From NCBI RefSeq assembly GCF_000199675.1, contig NC_014960.1:1240001-1304000 (forward strand): a stretch of DNA of 64,000 nucleotides. Reading direction: 5' to 3'. A program made the position numbers and the translations under genes. Below are positions 1-7,200 of the stretch, in pieces (position 1 is the first letter of the stretch; every line of letters starts with the position of its first letter). Origin of the DNA: Anaerolinea thermophila UNI-1 (lineage in GTDB: Bacteria > Chloroflexota > Anaerolineae > Anaerolineales > Anaerolineaceae). The notes beneath the pieces were generated by a model. That model was not told where the DNA came from. It did not search any database and saw nothing but the letters and a program-made list of their open reading frames with translations.

Positions 1-175
1 GGTAGTGATCGCAGGCAATATCACCGGTATCTCCATTGGCGATGCGGTAGGGAGTATGGCAGAAGCGATCCCAAATGCTTTCTCCCTTGCCGTCCTCGTT
101 CCATGCACCTTCAACCTGATAAGCGGATGTAGAGACTCCCCAAACAAAGTCCTGAGGGAATGCTTTGACAATCAT
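1..175 (-). CDS. GH1 beta-glucosidase, N-terminal part
   Basis: Only the first 58 codons lie in the window; the gene runs off the left edge. The reverse-strand reading begins MIVKAFPQDFVWGVSTSAYQ and continues with VEGAWNEDGKGESIWDRF, then GDTGDIACDHY. This is the canonical start of glycoside hydrolase family 1: the F-x-W-G-x-x-T/S-S-x-Y-Q-x-E-G sugar-binding motif followed by the IWDxF segment. Family members hydrolyse terminal beta-glucosides or beta-galactosides in the cytoplasm. A GAGGAG ribosome-binding site precedes the ATG, and a TATAAT box lies about 75 bases upstream. The catalytic glutamates are outside the window, so exact substrate is unknown. Confidence 0.9.
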   Translation of the reverse strand, partial: MIVKAFPQDFVWGVSTSAYQVEGAWNEDGKGESIWDRFCHTPYRIANGDTGDIACDHY

Positions 176-250
176 GGAAACTCCTCGATGAAACAGAATG
201 TAAATAGACTCCGAGATGCCCGGAGAGATAAAAGTGATGGTTCACATTGG

Positions 251-256
251 ATTATA
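251..256 (-). promoter_or_regulatory. -10 box for the GH1 gene
   Basis: A perfect TATAAT reads on the reverse strand about 75 bases upstream of the GH1 start, close to the msrQ stop codon. A weak TTCTTT sits at a -35-like distance. The leader between promoter and start carries a small CTCCG/CGGAG stem-loop. This suggests GH1 has its own promoter rather than depending on msrQ. Confidence 0.5.
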
Positions 257-258
257 TA

Positions 259-888
259 TCATTCTCTGGAACGAAAGAATTGAATAAACCGGCGAATTGG
301 GGGGAGACGCAGGATGAGTAATCCGAACAAAATCACTCCAGCAATGAGCGGGCGCAAAATTTCCCCGCTCAGACGAAACAAGTCTCCCTTGCTTGCCCAG
401 GCGAAATGCAGAATCACCAGGATCCCTGCCAGATACACCAACCGATGCAGGGTTTTCCAGTGCTTTCCCAACCAGCGAGGGGAGAAGTCAAAAGAAGTGA
501 GCGCTAAAAGCAACAGGATGAAGAGGGCTAATGCCCCGGCAAGGATGAAAGGCTTTTCTTTGAGTGAGGGCAGAATGAAATTCCATGCCCAGTCATAATC
601 GAGCCACACGTATATCAGGAAGTGAATGCTGGCATACAGGAAAGCATATAAGCCTAGTGGACGACGAAATCTCAGGGCTTGTCGCCATTTGAACAGAAGA
701 GAAAGAGGAGTACATGCCAGCGAGAGCAGTAAGAAAATCAGCGCCCAATCGCCTGTAAAGCGCGTGGCGGCTTGAATGGGGTTGATGGTGAGATCATTGA
801 TTTGCCAGCGGACAATCAGGACAATTAACGGCATCAAGCCAACGCTGTGCAGAAGAATGCGCAGGACCCCGTTCCGTTGCGATGACAT
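259..888 (-). CDS. msrQ: MsrQ-like heme-binding membrane protein
   Basis: This 209-residue polytopic protein matches MsrQ/YedZ, the ferric-reductase-like transmembrane subunit that passes electrons from the quinone pool or flavin to the periplasmic methionine sulfoxide reductase MsrP. Visible support: about six hydrophobic segments, an FLYASIHFLIY helix with a candidate heme-ligand His, and the C-terminal HWKTLHRLVYL...ILHFAWASKGD block with further conserved histidines. MsrP is normally the upstream neighbour, but here the upstream side is an insertion element and then a divergent unrelated gene. The protein is therefore an orphan MsrQ unless msrP lies elsewhere. The start is supported by a TAAAAT box six bases upstream, suggesting a leaderless mRNA. 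Confidence 0.88.
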   Translation of the reverse strand: MSSQRNGVLRILLHSVGLMPLIVLIVRWQINDLTINPIQAATRFTGDWALIFLLLSLACTPLSLLFKWRQALRFRRPLGLYAFLYASIHFLIYVWLDYDWAWNFILPSLKEKPFILAGALALFILLLLALTSFDFSPRWLGKHWKTLHRLVYLAGILVILHFAWASKGDLFRLSGEILRPLIAGVILFGLLILRLPPIRRFIQFFRSRE

Positions 889-894
889 GCACCG

Positions 895-923
895 ATTTTA
901 ATCTTTTTCAAGCGAAGAAACAA
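895..923 (-). promoter_or_regulatory. msrQ promoter (leaderless)
   Basis: On the reverse strand TTGTTT (918-923) and TAAAAT (895-900) are separated by 17 bases. TAAAAT is followed by six bases and then the msrQ ATG, so transcription should begin at or next to the start codon. The insertion element begins only ten bases upstream of the -35 box, leaving this promoter intact. Confidence 0.5.
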
Positions 924-932
924 TTTGCCAGT
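924..932. repeat. Target-site duplication, IS copy 1, left
   Basis: TTTGCCAGT directly precedes the left end of the element and recurs immediately after its right end (1851-1859). The 9-base length agrees with the second copy, which has a different duplicated sequence. Confidence 0.9.
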
Positions 933-1850
933 GCTCTGTTGCAAAGATAGGTTAGGAAGAGATACACCTAGCGGTGTATGTTGTAGACCAGTCCTTTGAT
1001 AATCGGTTCTCGGTTTTGCAGGCTGCGTTTCCGCGAGCGGATGGCTTGCCCGAATTTGCGCTTGATGACCGAATTCACGGTTTCGGTCTTCCAGCGTTGA
1101 CCATAGAGACCATCCAGGCGAGCCGCAGAGACAAGCTCGCTTCTTGCTCGTCGTTCAGGGGCCAGCAAATTTCCACCTCGCCGAACGGGTGGAATCAAGT
1201 CTTGAGGCCGGACAGTCCGACCATCGAACCCTGAATCGGCCAGCAAGACCCAAGCCCGACGTTTGGCAAACCGCCTGGCTTTGCGGCGCAGATAGCCCAG
1301 ATAAGGGGCATCGCTACCTGGACCCCAGCCGGATTGCATCGCAAGGATGAATTGCGAGACAATTCCAACGGCATAAACGCCCTTCGCCCAGTGGCGATAG
1401 GCTTTTCCCGAACGGCTTTGGTAGTAAGAACTGGCCGGGCCGGGTGAGAAGCCGGTACTATCGGCAGCCACCCCTTCTTCTTCAGGCCGTCCGATTTCCT
1501 CGAGCAAGGTCTCGTTCATGCGCATCCAATCCGCTTTGCGTATCTTGGCGTAGGTACGTTGCAGGGTCGTATGATCGGGAACACGCGGTAATTCCAGCTC
1601 CTTACCAACCGCATCGCTTGCCAGCAGCCATTCTTCCATGTCGCGATAGCTGAGATTCAGGTAGAACATCAACAAAACACAGGCCCCCAACTGCGGCAAC
1701 GTGAAGTGATGGGGACTCTTGGCATGTGAATACATCGGTAATGCTTGTTTGGCAAGCCGGTAGGCGATCCTCGCCACTCGGACGTATCTGCTTTCTCGTG
1801 TGGTCATACCGTATGTTTACCACATTTCAACCATGATTGCAACAGAGCAA
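933..1850 (-). mobile_element. IS4-type insertion sequence, copy 1 (918 bp)
   Basis: The element begins GCTCTGTTGCAA and ends TTGCAACAGAGCAA, giving 12-base perfect terminal inverted repeats with weaker extension inwards. It carries one transposase gene on the reverse strand. A copy of identical length, with the same transposase translation, lies at 7201-8118. Nine-base direct repeats flank both. Without it and one duplication, the gap between msrQ and the membrane-protein gene at 1879 would be 63 bases, so it sits inside a short divergent promoter region. The apparent identity of the copies suggests recent transposition. The IS name cannot be assigned without ISfinder. Confidence 0.93.
968..1807 (-). 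CDS. IS4-family DDE transposase, copy 1
   Basis: The 279-residue protein is a DDE transposase. The expected acidic triad is visible as D116 (AADSTGF), D191 (LLADSGFD) and E242. E242 lies in the exact IS4-type Y-(2)-R-(3)-E-(6)-K signature: Y235, R238, E242, K249. The N-terminal part (QLGACVLLMFYLNLSYRDMEEWL) resembles the DNA-binding region of this superfamily. The protein would cut and join the 12-base terminal repeats of its own element. The reading frame is complete with no frameshift, so the element is probably active. The product is the same as the one encoded at 7236-8075. Confidence 0.95.
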   Translation of the reverse strand: MTTRESRYVRVARIAYRLAKQALPMYSHAKSPHHFTLPQLGACVLLMFYLNLSYRDMEEWLLASDAVGKELELPRVPDHTTLQRTYAKIRKADWMRMNETLLEEIGRPEEEGVAADSTGFSPGPASSYYQSRSGKAYRHWAKGVYAVGIVSQFILAMQSGWGPGSDAPYLGYLRRKARRFAKRRAWVLLADSGFDGRTVRPQDLIPPVRRGGNLLAPERRARSELVSAARLDGLYGQRWKTETVNSVIKRKFGQAIRSRKRSLQNREPIIKGLVYNIHR

Positions 1851-1864
1851 TTTGCCAGTATAAT
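1837..1864 (+). promoter_or_regulatory. Possible IS/host hybrid promoter
   Basis: TTGCAA (1837-1842), inside the right terminal repeat of the IS, lies 16 bases upstream of a perfect TATAAT (1859-1864) in host DNA. The start codon of the membrane-protein gene follows 14 bases later. In the reconstructed empty site no -35-like hexamer precedes this TATAAT at 16-18 bases. The IS may therefore have supplied a -35 box. This is inference from spacing only. Confidence 0.4.
1851..1859. repeat. Target-site duplication, IS copy 1, right
   Basis: This is the right-hand TTTGCCAGT matching 924-932. Its last base starts the TATAAT of the downstream promoter, so the duplication border overlaps a -10 element. 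Confidence 0.9.
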
Positions 1865-1878
1865 CAGGTAAATTCATC

Positions 1879-2388
1879 ATGGAGATGGAATTGCTGCCAT
1901 ACGGGGTGGTTTTAATTGCGTTGCTGGGGCTTGCTTTGCTGGTGCGTAGTCTGGGTGTCTTGCGAGCATTCCAGCAACAGATTCGCCAAATGTTCAGCCG
2001 CGCACGCATCCAGTGGATTACCTGGGGGATGCTTGTGTTCCCGCTTCTGGTGAGTGGTGGAGTGTGGTTCTGGCTTTCATCCCAGGAAAAGGTAGCCTTG
2101 TTGATTAAGTGGGCGTATGTTTTTTTCATGTTAGGGACATGGCTGACCCTATCGCTTGCTATGTTCCTGCTGTATTTGCTTTATCGCCTTGAGCAGAAGC
2201 CCAGTGTTGCCATGTTGTCTTCGCCGGTCTTAATCGTCCCCTTAGTGGCTTATTTTTCGCCTTTTCAACGTTTCTTTGAAGTATTTGGAATGTACCCTCA
2301 ACTGGCAATCCCATGTGGTGTTGTCATGTTTATTGTGGGAGTGCTGGTAATTTTTGAAATTCGTCGCGAACTTTTGTTTCTTTCTTAA
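1879..2388 (+). CDS. Membrane protein of unknown function
   Basis: This 169-residue protein belongs to no family I recognise. It shows about five hydrophobic stretches: near residues 5-24, 48-66, 73-105, 112-130 and 140-162. An amphipathic basic segment (RAFQQQIRQMFSRARIQW) follows the first helix, and there is no signal peptidase or lipobox motif. It ends with LVIFEIRRELLFLS. It diverges from msrQ, with the IS between them, and its stop codon interlocks with that of the convergent Nudix gene (shared TTAA). No strong Shine-Dalgarno sequence is visible; transcription probably starts about eight bases upstream of the ATG. Confidence 0.65.
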   Translation: MEMELLPYGVVLIALLGLALLVRSLGVLRAFQQQIRQMFSRARIQWITWGMLVFPLLVSGGVWFWLSSQEKVALLIKWAYVFFMLGTWLTLSLAMFLLYLLYRLEQKPSVAMLSSPVLIVPLVAYFSPFQRFFEVFGMYPQLAIPCGVVMFIVGVLVIFEIRRELLFLS

Positions 2389-3005
2389 TCAAATTCCGCA
2401 GGCAGGTCGGGCTGTTCGTAATGTCTGAAAAGCATCTCGATATGCTGAGGTAAAGTTCTTGCCAGCGAGAGTTCAGGGATCTCACACCGCCCAAAGAAAC
2501 GCGATTCACCGGTTTCAATGCTTCCTCTGGGTTCTCCGCCTCGCAATTCGCACAGAAAATACAGTTTGAAAATACTGAATAGATAGGGCGGATGCCCCTG
2601 ATGTTCGCGGTCAAAGACGGCTACCAGTTTCACTGCTCTGGCTTCATAACCCGTTTCTTCGCGGACTTCTCGCTCCACCGCCGAAGAGGGAGTGTCTCCC
2701 GGGTCAACCCAACCACCGGGGAGGGTCCAGCGTCCGCCATCCAGCATTTCCCGTACTAAGAGAATGCGTCCATCCTGAATCACCCCGGCGCGTACATCCA
2801 CCTTGGGGGTAAGATATCCGGCTTCCGCTCTTAGAATAGCGTGGATTTTCTCTGGAGGGTCTAGACTCTCCAGAGCCATCAATTGCGCAGCGATTTCCAT
2901 GAGTTTTTCATACCGCTCACGGTCAAAGGGGTTTTGCGCATAACTTAAACCCGCCTGTGCGATGGATTGAATCTGCCGTGCCCAGTTAAGCAAAGAGACA
3001 CTCAT
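2385..3005 (-). CDS. Nudix hydrolase with N-terminal helical domain
   Basis: The protein has 206 residues. Residues 1-65 form the helical N-terminal extension found in one Nudix subgroup (NUDIX_N_2 type: LNWARQIQSIAQAGLSYA...RYEKLMEIAAQL). The catalytic domain starts near residue 68 (VDVRAGVIQDGRILLVRE). The Nudix box is intact: GGWVDPGDTPSSAVEREVREETGYEA, matching G-x5-E-x7-R-E-x-x-E-E-x-G. Such enzymes hydrolyse nucleoside diphosphates linked to another group, such as ADP-ribose, but the substrate cannot be read from sequence. Its ATG overlaps the dcd stop by four bases, so the two are translationally coupled, which points to nucleotide-pool housekeeping. Confidence 0.92.
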   Translation of the reverse strand: MSVSLLNWARQIQSIAQAGLSYAQNPFDRERYEKLMEIAAQLMALESLDPPEKIHAILRAEAGYLTPKVDVRAGVIQDGRILLVREMLDGGRWTLPGGWVDPGDTPSSAVEREVREETGYEARAVKLVAVFDREHQGHPPYLFSIFKLYFLCELRGGEPRGSIETGESRFFGRCEIPELSLARTLPQHIEMLFRHYEQPDLPAEFD

Positions 3006-3556
3006 ACTTTGGGTAGGATAATGGATTGTTGTTTCTGGTACTTGCCTTTTTTATCGGCATAGGAAATTTCGCAGGGTTCGTCCGCTTCAAAGAACAAAAC
3101 CTGTGCAATTCCTTCATTTGCATAAATGCGTGCCGGCAATGGGGTGGTATTGCTGATTTCCAGGGTGACAAACCCTTCCCATTCCGGCTCAAAGGGGGTC
3201 ACATTGACGATAATCCCACAGCGCGCATACGTGGATTTACCCACACAGATCGTCAGGACGTTGCGTGGAATCCGGAAATATTCCACTGTGCGCGCCAGAG
3301 CAAAAGAATTGGGGGGAATCACGCACACATCGCCCTTAAAATCCACCATTGATGCACGGTCGAAATTTTTTGGATCTACAATGGCAGAGTAAACATTAGT
3401 GAAAATCTTGAACTCGTCGGCAACACGGATATCGTACCCATAAGAGGAAACCCCGTAAGAGATCACCCCCTCACGTACCTGATGATCTACAAATGGCTCA
3501 ATCATGCCGTGTTCCAGTGCCATTTTGCGAATCCAATGGTCGGGTTTAATGCCCAT
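3002..3556 (-). CDS. dcd: dCTP deaminase
   Basis: The 184-residue protein matches trimeric dCTP deaminase of the dUTPase fold, which converts dCTP to dUTP for thymidylate synthesis. Conserved blocks are visible: SYGVSSYGYDIRV near residue 33, FALARTVEYFRIP, GKSTYARCGIIVNVTPFEPEWEGFVTLEI with the catalytic glutamate region, and ANEGIAQVLFF. Length is typical (about 180-195). A bifunctional dCTP deaminase/dUTPase, as in some archaea and bacteria, cannot be excluded. The gene follows the CapA-like lipoprotein after 29 bases and overlaps the Nudix gene by ATGA. Confidence 0.95.
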   Translation of the reverse strand: MGIKPDHWIRKMALEHGMIEPFVDHQVREGVISYGVSSYGYDIRVADEFKIFTNVYSAIVDPKNFDRASMVDFKGDVCVIPPNSFALARTVEYFRIPRNVLTICVGKSTYARCGIIVNVTPFEPEWEGFVTLEISNTTPLPARIYANEGIAQVLFFEADEPCEISYADKKGKYQKQQSIILPKV

Positions 3557-3585
3557 GAGAAAATCCCCTGCCTTTCCAAAAGTGG

Positions 3586-5262
3586 TTATGGAATATCTTC
3601 CATTTTACCCCAACCGCTGGCATTGAATACCTTCCGGAGCAGATCGCGACGTTCTTGTAATGTTGAAGGACGTGAGCGTGCGTAATCTACAAAGGTAATG
3701 GTCAGTACCTCGGTTGAGATGTGTTTTCCATTGTAAAAAACATGCCGATCCATCATGGCTGTGCGGGTGGAGTCCATCGAATACACCTGATCAAAGAATA
3801 AATTCCCCAAGCCGTAATGCAGGAATGCCCCCGAATAAAATTCCATGGCATGAGGTTGATGTGCCTGACTGCCGCTCACGATGACTGCACCGGCCTCTGC
3901 AACAGCACGAAAATCCTCTTGCAGTTTGGGGCGGGCGATGTACTCGTAATATTCCTGGTGCTGGAAAGTCACAATGGGCAGATATCCCTCGGCTTTGACC
4001 TGGCGAATCAATGGTATGAGCCATTCAGGGTCACAATGGATGGCGCCCGGGGTGGTTGGGCTGGCGCTGGCATACCCCTTTTCTTTGTAGTTGCATCCTA
4101 TGAAGGCAATACGGTTGCCGTTATGTTCGAACAACGCAGGACGTTTGGCTTCTTCATCGTTTGCCCCTCCGCCGTAAGTTTGCCATCCTCGTTGGCGGTA
4201 CAGATCCAGGGTGAACAACATGGCATCGGCCCCCCAATCGGCAAAGTGATCCCCTGAGAGTTCCACCACATCCGTTCCAATGGATTCCAACAAGCCAATG
4301 TAGCGTTCCTGACTGCAGAAGACCAGCCCCTGCCAGTTATAAGGGGCAGGGCAGTTCCTGGCAAATGGTACTTCATTATTAACATGCAAAATATCCGCTT
4401 CCCGAAGCCAATTGCCAATATCCTGAGCCGGATATTCCATACCGTTGCGTTCCATCAATGCAGCCGTACCGCGCACCAGTGCGGTCACGCCGGTCAACAT
4501 GACGGTGGTAAGGCGGTTTTCATCCCGGTTTGTGAGCAGAAAATCGCCGGAATGGTCTCGTTCCCAATCTTGAAGAAATGCCTTAAGGGCGTTTGGCTCT
4601 CCGGACCATCCAAAAGTAACCTGAAGGGGGTAGTCATTTTCCTTAAACTGTTTTTGGATGGGAGAGTGACCATCCAGCGAAATCACCTTCCATTGGGGTA
4701 CCAGTTGTTCGAAAGGCACAATTGCCCATGTACGGGGACCTTCCCAAGCGCCAGATAAGATGGCATCCTCTGACACAATCATTATGGTGTCCGAAGGCGT
4801 TCCCCAAAGAGTGGAAAGGGCTTCGGCAGTAGATGGAGTGACCAGAATGTGGTCGGGACCATCTTCGGAAATTTTGCCTTTTTGCCATACATTCCTCAAC
4901 TGAGAGGAAGAAAAATCGTCTTCGAAGGTGGGAAAGGGAGCTACCAGGACATAAATCCACCGGCTGATAGATTGGGTTGCCTGTGGAACAAGATGAACCG
5001 CCGATAGTTCTTCCGTACCCCACTCCCAACCCTGAGGTAGAGAGATTTGCTCTCTCAACGAAGAGGGTATGGCAGGATGTGCCCATACCTTTCTGGAAAT
5101 AACTGTCGGCGAAGGAGAAGGCGTAGTTTCTCCTGCTATAGTTTCGACTGGGTGCTCTGTTACCTTCGGTGTTGCTGACACCAAATCCGGGGTGGACATC
5201 ACCCCGGAGGTGCAGGCAGTTAACCATAAAATACCAGAAAGCAATAAGAGGATTTTTCTCAT
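3586..5262 (-). CDS. CapA-family lipoprotein
   Basis: The 558-residue protein starts with a lipoprotein signal (MRKILLLLSGILWLTAC, lipid anchor at C17) and a Ser/Thr/Pro-rich linker to about residue 55. Residues about 75-245 form a region without clear motifs. From about residue 250 to 540 the CapA/PGA_cap calcineurin-like fold is recognisable: HVNNEVPF, VVELSGDHFADWGADAM, IAFIGCNYKE, PIVTFQHQEYYEY and GAVIVSGSQAHQPHAMEFY with metal-type His and Asp residues. CapA proteins are linked to poly-gamma-glutamate export, but most family members have unknown substrates. The gene follows ftcD after 13 bases. No other pgs/cap genes are nearby, so a role in polymer synthesis is not supported by context. 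Confidence 0.88.
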   Translation of the reverse strand: MRKILLLLSGILWLTACTSGVMSTPDLVSATPKVTEHPVETIAGETTPSPSPTVISRKVWAHPAIPSSLREQISLPQGWEWGTEELSAVHLVPQATQSISRWIYVLVAPFPTFEDDFSSSQLRNVWQKGKISEDGPDHILVTPSTAEALSTLWGTPSDTIMIVSEDAILSGAWEGPRTWAIVPFEQLVPQWKVISLDGHSPIQKQFKENDYPLQVTFGWSGEPNALKAFLQDWERDHSGDFLLTNRDENRLTTVMLTGVTALVRGTAALMERNGMEYPAQDIGNWLREADILHVNNEVPFARNCPAPYNWQGLVFCSQERYIGLLESIGTDVVELSGDHFADWGADAMLFTLDLYRQRGWQTYGGGANDEEAKRPALFEHNGNRIAFIGCNYKEKGYASASPTTPGAIHCDPEWLIPLIRQVKAEGYLPIVTFQHQEYYEYIARPKLQEDFRAVAEAGAVIVSGSQAHQPHAMEFYSGAFLHYGLGNLFFDQVYSMDSTRTAMMDRHVFYNGKHISTEVLTITFVDYARSRPSTLQERRDLLRKVFNASGWGKMEDIP

Positions 5263-5275
5263 TCAGTGTAACTTT

Positions 5276-6817
5276 CTAGAAAGGCAATTTTCCTCTTTGA
5301 ATTAAGATGTTTTGCATTTGACTTTCTAGTTTTGTGGCTTCATCTTCTAACTGACGTAATTCCGAGACGAACGACTCCACCTGTGAAGAATCGGATAACC
5401 CCAGACAATTGATGCGCACATTCAATCCTGCGCCGGTGAGCGCCGCGCGAGCCTGTGCCAGCGCACTGCCTGCGTCCGAAATGGCGTTGAGGTTCCCAAG
5501 CGTGGCTACCTGGAGGGCTAATTGCATGATTTGTATGGCTTTGCGGGCAACCCGTAAAGGCACCTGAATTGCTCCGAGGGTGGCTTGTTCCAGCGCACGG
5601 GAACGAGCCTCTTGCTGTTCGGGCGTATCTTTGGGCAAACGGGATGCGTTCAGGAAGGCATCAAAAGCCTGAGCATCTTCTGTAATGGCATGAGTCATTT
5701 CCTGACGCAGGGCTTCGGCTTGCTCGATGATTTCCCACATTTTGGGCTCGACCTCGGCGTATTTTTTCTTACCCACGGTTAAACGGGCAACCATTGCCAC
5801 CAACGCTGCCGCGGCAGCGGCGCTGTATGCCGAAGCAGAACCGCCCCCTGGGGTAGGTGTGCCGCGTGCCAGTTCTTCCAGGAAATTAGGTTGTGCCATT
5901 TGAGAGGTGGGTTCCTTGCTCAGGGCTTGAGTCATGCGGCGTTCCAGCACCTGATTAGGCTCAAAGCCGTCCAGTTGCAGATACCACACTGCCGAGTCAA
6001 TCAGGGCATCTTCAGGAATCAAGCCAACCAGTTCACTGTGATGGATTCCCACGCCGTAGCGTTGGGCTTCGCGCCGAATCATTTCCACCACCCGGTATAC
6101 CGGCGTTTGGCGGAAGTTGGTCAGATTCATTGAAACTTGGGCGCGTCCTTCTACGAGAACCCCCATGGCTTTCACAAAGCGCAATCCGCCGGAAGAATGG
6201 CGCACTGCCCGGGCAATCTGACTGGCAATGGAGACATCGTTTGTGGTCAGGTACACATTAAAGGCAATCAGCGGCTGTCGCGCGCCAATCACCGTTGCAC
6301 CAGCAGGCCCCACCTGCTCAGGTCCAAAATCTGGAGTACGTTCAGGGTTGCGTCCCATTTCCTGTTTCAGGGCTTCGTATTCCCCACGGCGGATATCTTC
6401 CAGGTTTTTTCGGCTGGGTCGAGTGGCGGCTTCTTCGTATAGATATACAGGAATCTGCAGAGTTTCACCTACCCGTTTGCCCAGACGGCGCGCCATCTCC
6501 ACACATTCTTCCATGGTGATATCGCGGATGGGAACGAACGGAACCACATCTGCTGCGCCGATACGAGGGTGTTCGCCAGTGTGGTGATTCAGGTCAATCA
6601 GTTCAACGGCTTTTTCGATGCCGCGGTAGGCGGCTTCTTCCACGGCGGCCGGCGGACCGATCAGCGTAATCACCGTACGGTTATGATCCATATCTGAATG
6701 TTGATCGAGGATACTGACTTCTGCCACGCTAGCGATGGCACTGCGGATGGCTTCAACAACTTCCGGACGGCGTGCTTCGGAGAAGTTGGGAATGCATTCA
6801 ACAAGTGGCTGGCTCAT
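5276..6817 (-). CDS. ftcD: Glutamate formimidoyltransferase / formimidoyl-THF cyclodeaminase
   Basis: This is a 513-residue two-domain enzyme of histidine degradation and folate metabolism. Residues 1 to about 300 are the formiminotransferase (LVECIPNFSEARRPEVVEAI at the N-terminus, then HTGEHPRIGAADVVPFVPI and GARQPLIAFNVYL). These transfer the formimino group from formiminoglutamate to tetrahydrofolate. Residues about 310-500 are the helical cyclodeaminase (ELARGTPTPGGGSASAYSAA, then GNLNAISDAGSAL), which makes methenyl-THF and ammonia. The fusion matches the mammalian and thermophile arrangement (about 540 residues). No hut genes are nearby. It heads a minus-strand run with the CapA-like lipoprotein, dcd and Nudix genes. 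Confidence 0.96.
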   Translation of the reverse strand: MSQPLVECIPNFSEARRPEVVEAIRSAIASVAEVSILDQHSDMDHNRTVITLIGPPAAVEEAAYRGIEKAVELIDLNHHTGEHPRIGAADVVPFVPIRDITMEECVEMARRLGKRVGETLQIPVYLYEEAATRPSRKNLEDIRRGEYEALKQEMGRNPERTPDFGPEQVGPAGATVIGARQPLIAFNVYLTTNDVSIASQIARAVRHSSGGLRFVKAMGVLVEGRAQVSMNLTNFRQTPVYRVVEMIRREAQRYGVGIHHSELVGLIPEDALIDSAVWYLQLDGFEPNQVLERRMTQALSKEPTSQMAQPNFLEELARGTPTPGGGSASAYSAAAAAALVAMVARLTVGKKKYAEVEPKMWEIIEQAEALRQEMTHAITEDAQAFDAFLNASRLPKDTPEQQEARSRALEQATLGAIQVPLRVARKAIQIMQLALQVATLGNLNAISDAGSALAQARAALTGAGLNVRINCLGLSDSSQVESFVSELRQLEDEATKLESQMQNILIQRGKLPF

Positions 6818-6852
6818 TCTGACACCCCGGGAATTGGAATGGTATGGGGTTT

Positions 6853-6858
6853 ATTATA
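6853..6858 (-). promoter_or_regulatory. -10 box for the ftcD operon
   Basis: A perfect TATAAT reads on the reverse strand 35 bases upstream of the ftcD start, in the ftcD/SRAP divergent gap. No convincing -35 hexamer was seen at 16-18 bases. Confidence 0.5.
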
Positions 6859-7191
6859 ATCACTTTGCAGGGTTGGGGAGAACCTTCTCGCATTGAGTGA
6901 ACGTGCTAAAATAAAGAAGGGTGGGTTCATGCCCGGAAAATGAGGCTTCCATGTGTGGAAGGTTTACTTTATTTTTGGACGCAGAAACTTTACAGGAAGT
7001 TTTTGGGGTGAGTGAGATCCCCGCCGATTACACTCCCCGTTATAATATTGCGCCATCTCAACCTGTAGGTGTCATTACCAACCTTCATCCTCAACGGATG
7101 GAATGGATGCGTTGGGGGTTGATTCCCTCGTGGGCAAAAGACCCGGCAATAGGGGAGCGGATGATTAATGCCCGGGCGGAGACGTTGACGG

Positions 7192-7200
7192 ATAAGCCTT
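7192..7200. repeat. Target-site duplication, IS copy 2, left
   Basis: ATAAGCCTT within the SRAP gene directly precedes the left end of the second element and is repeated at 8119-8127. Confidence 0.9.
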
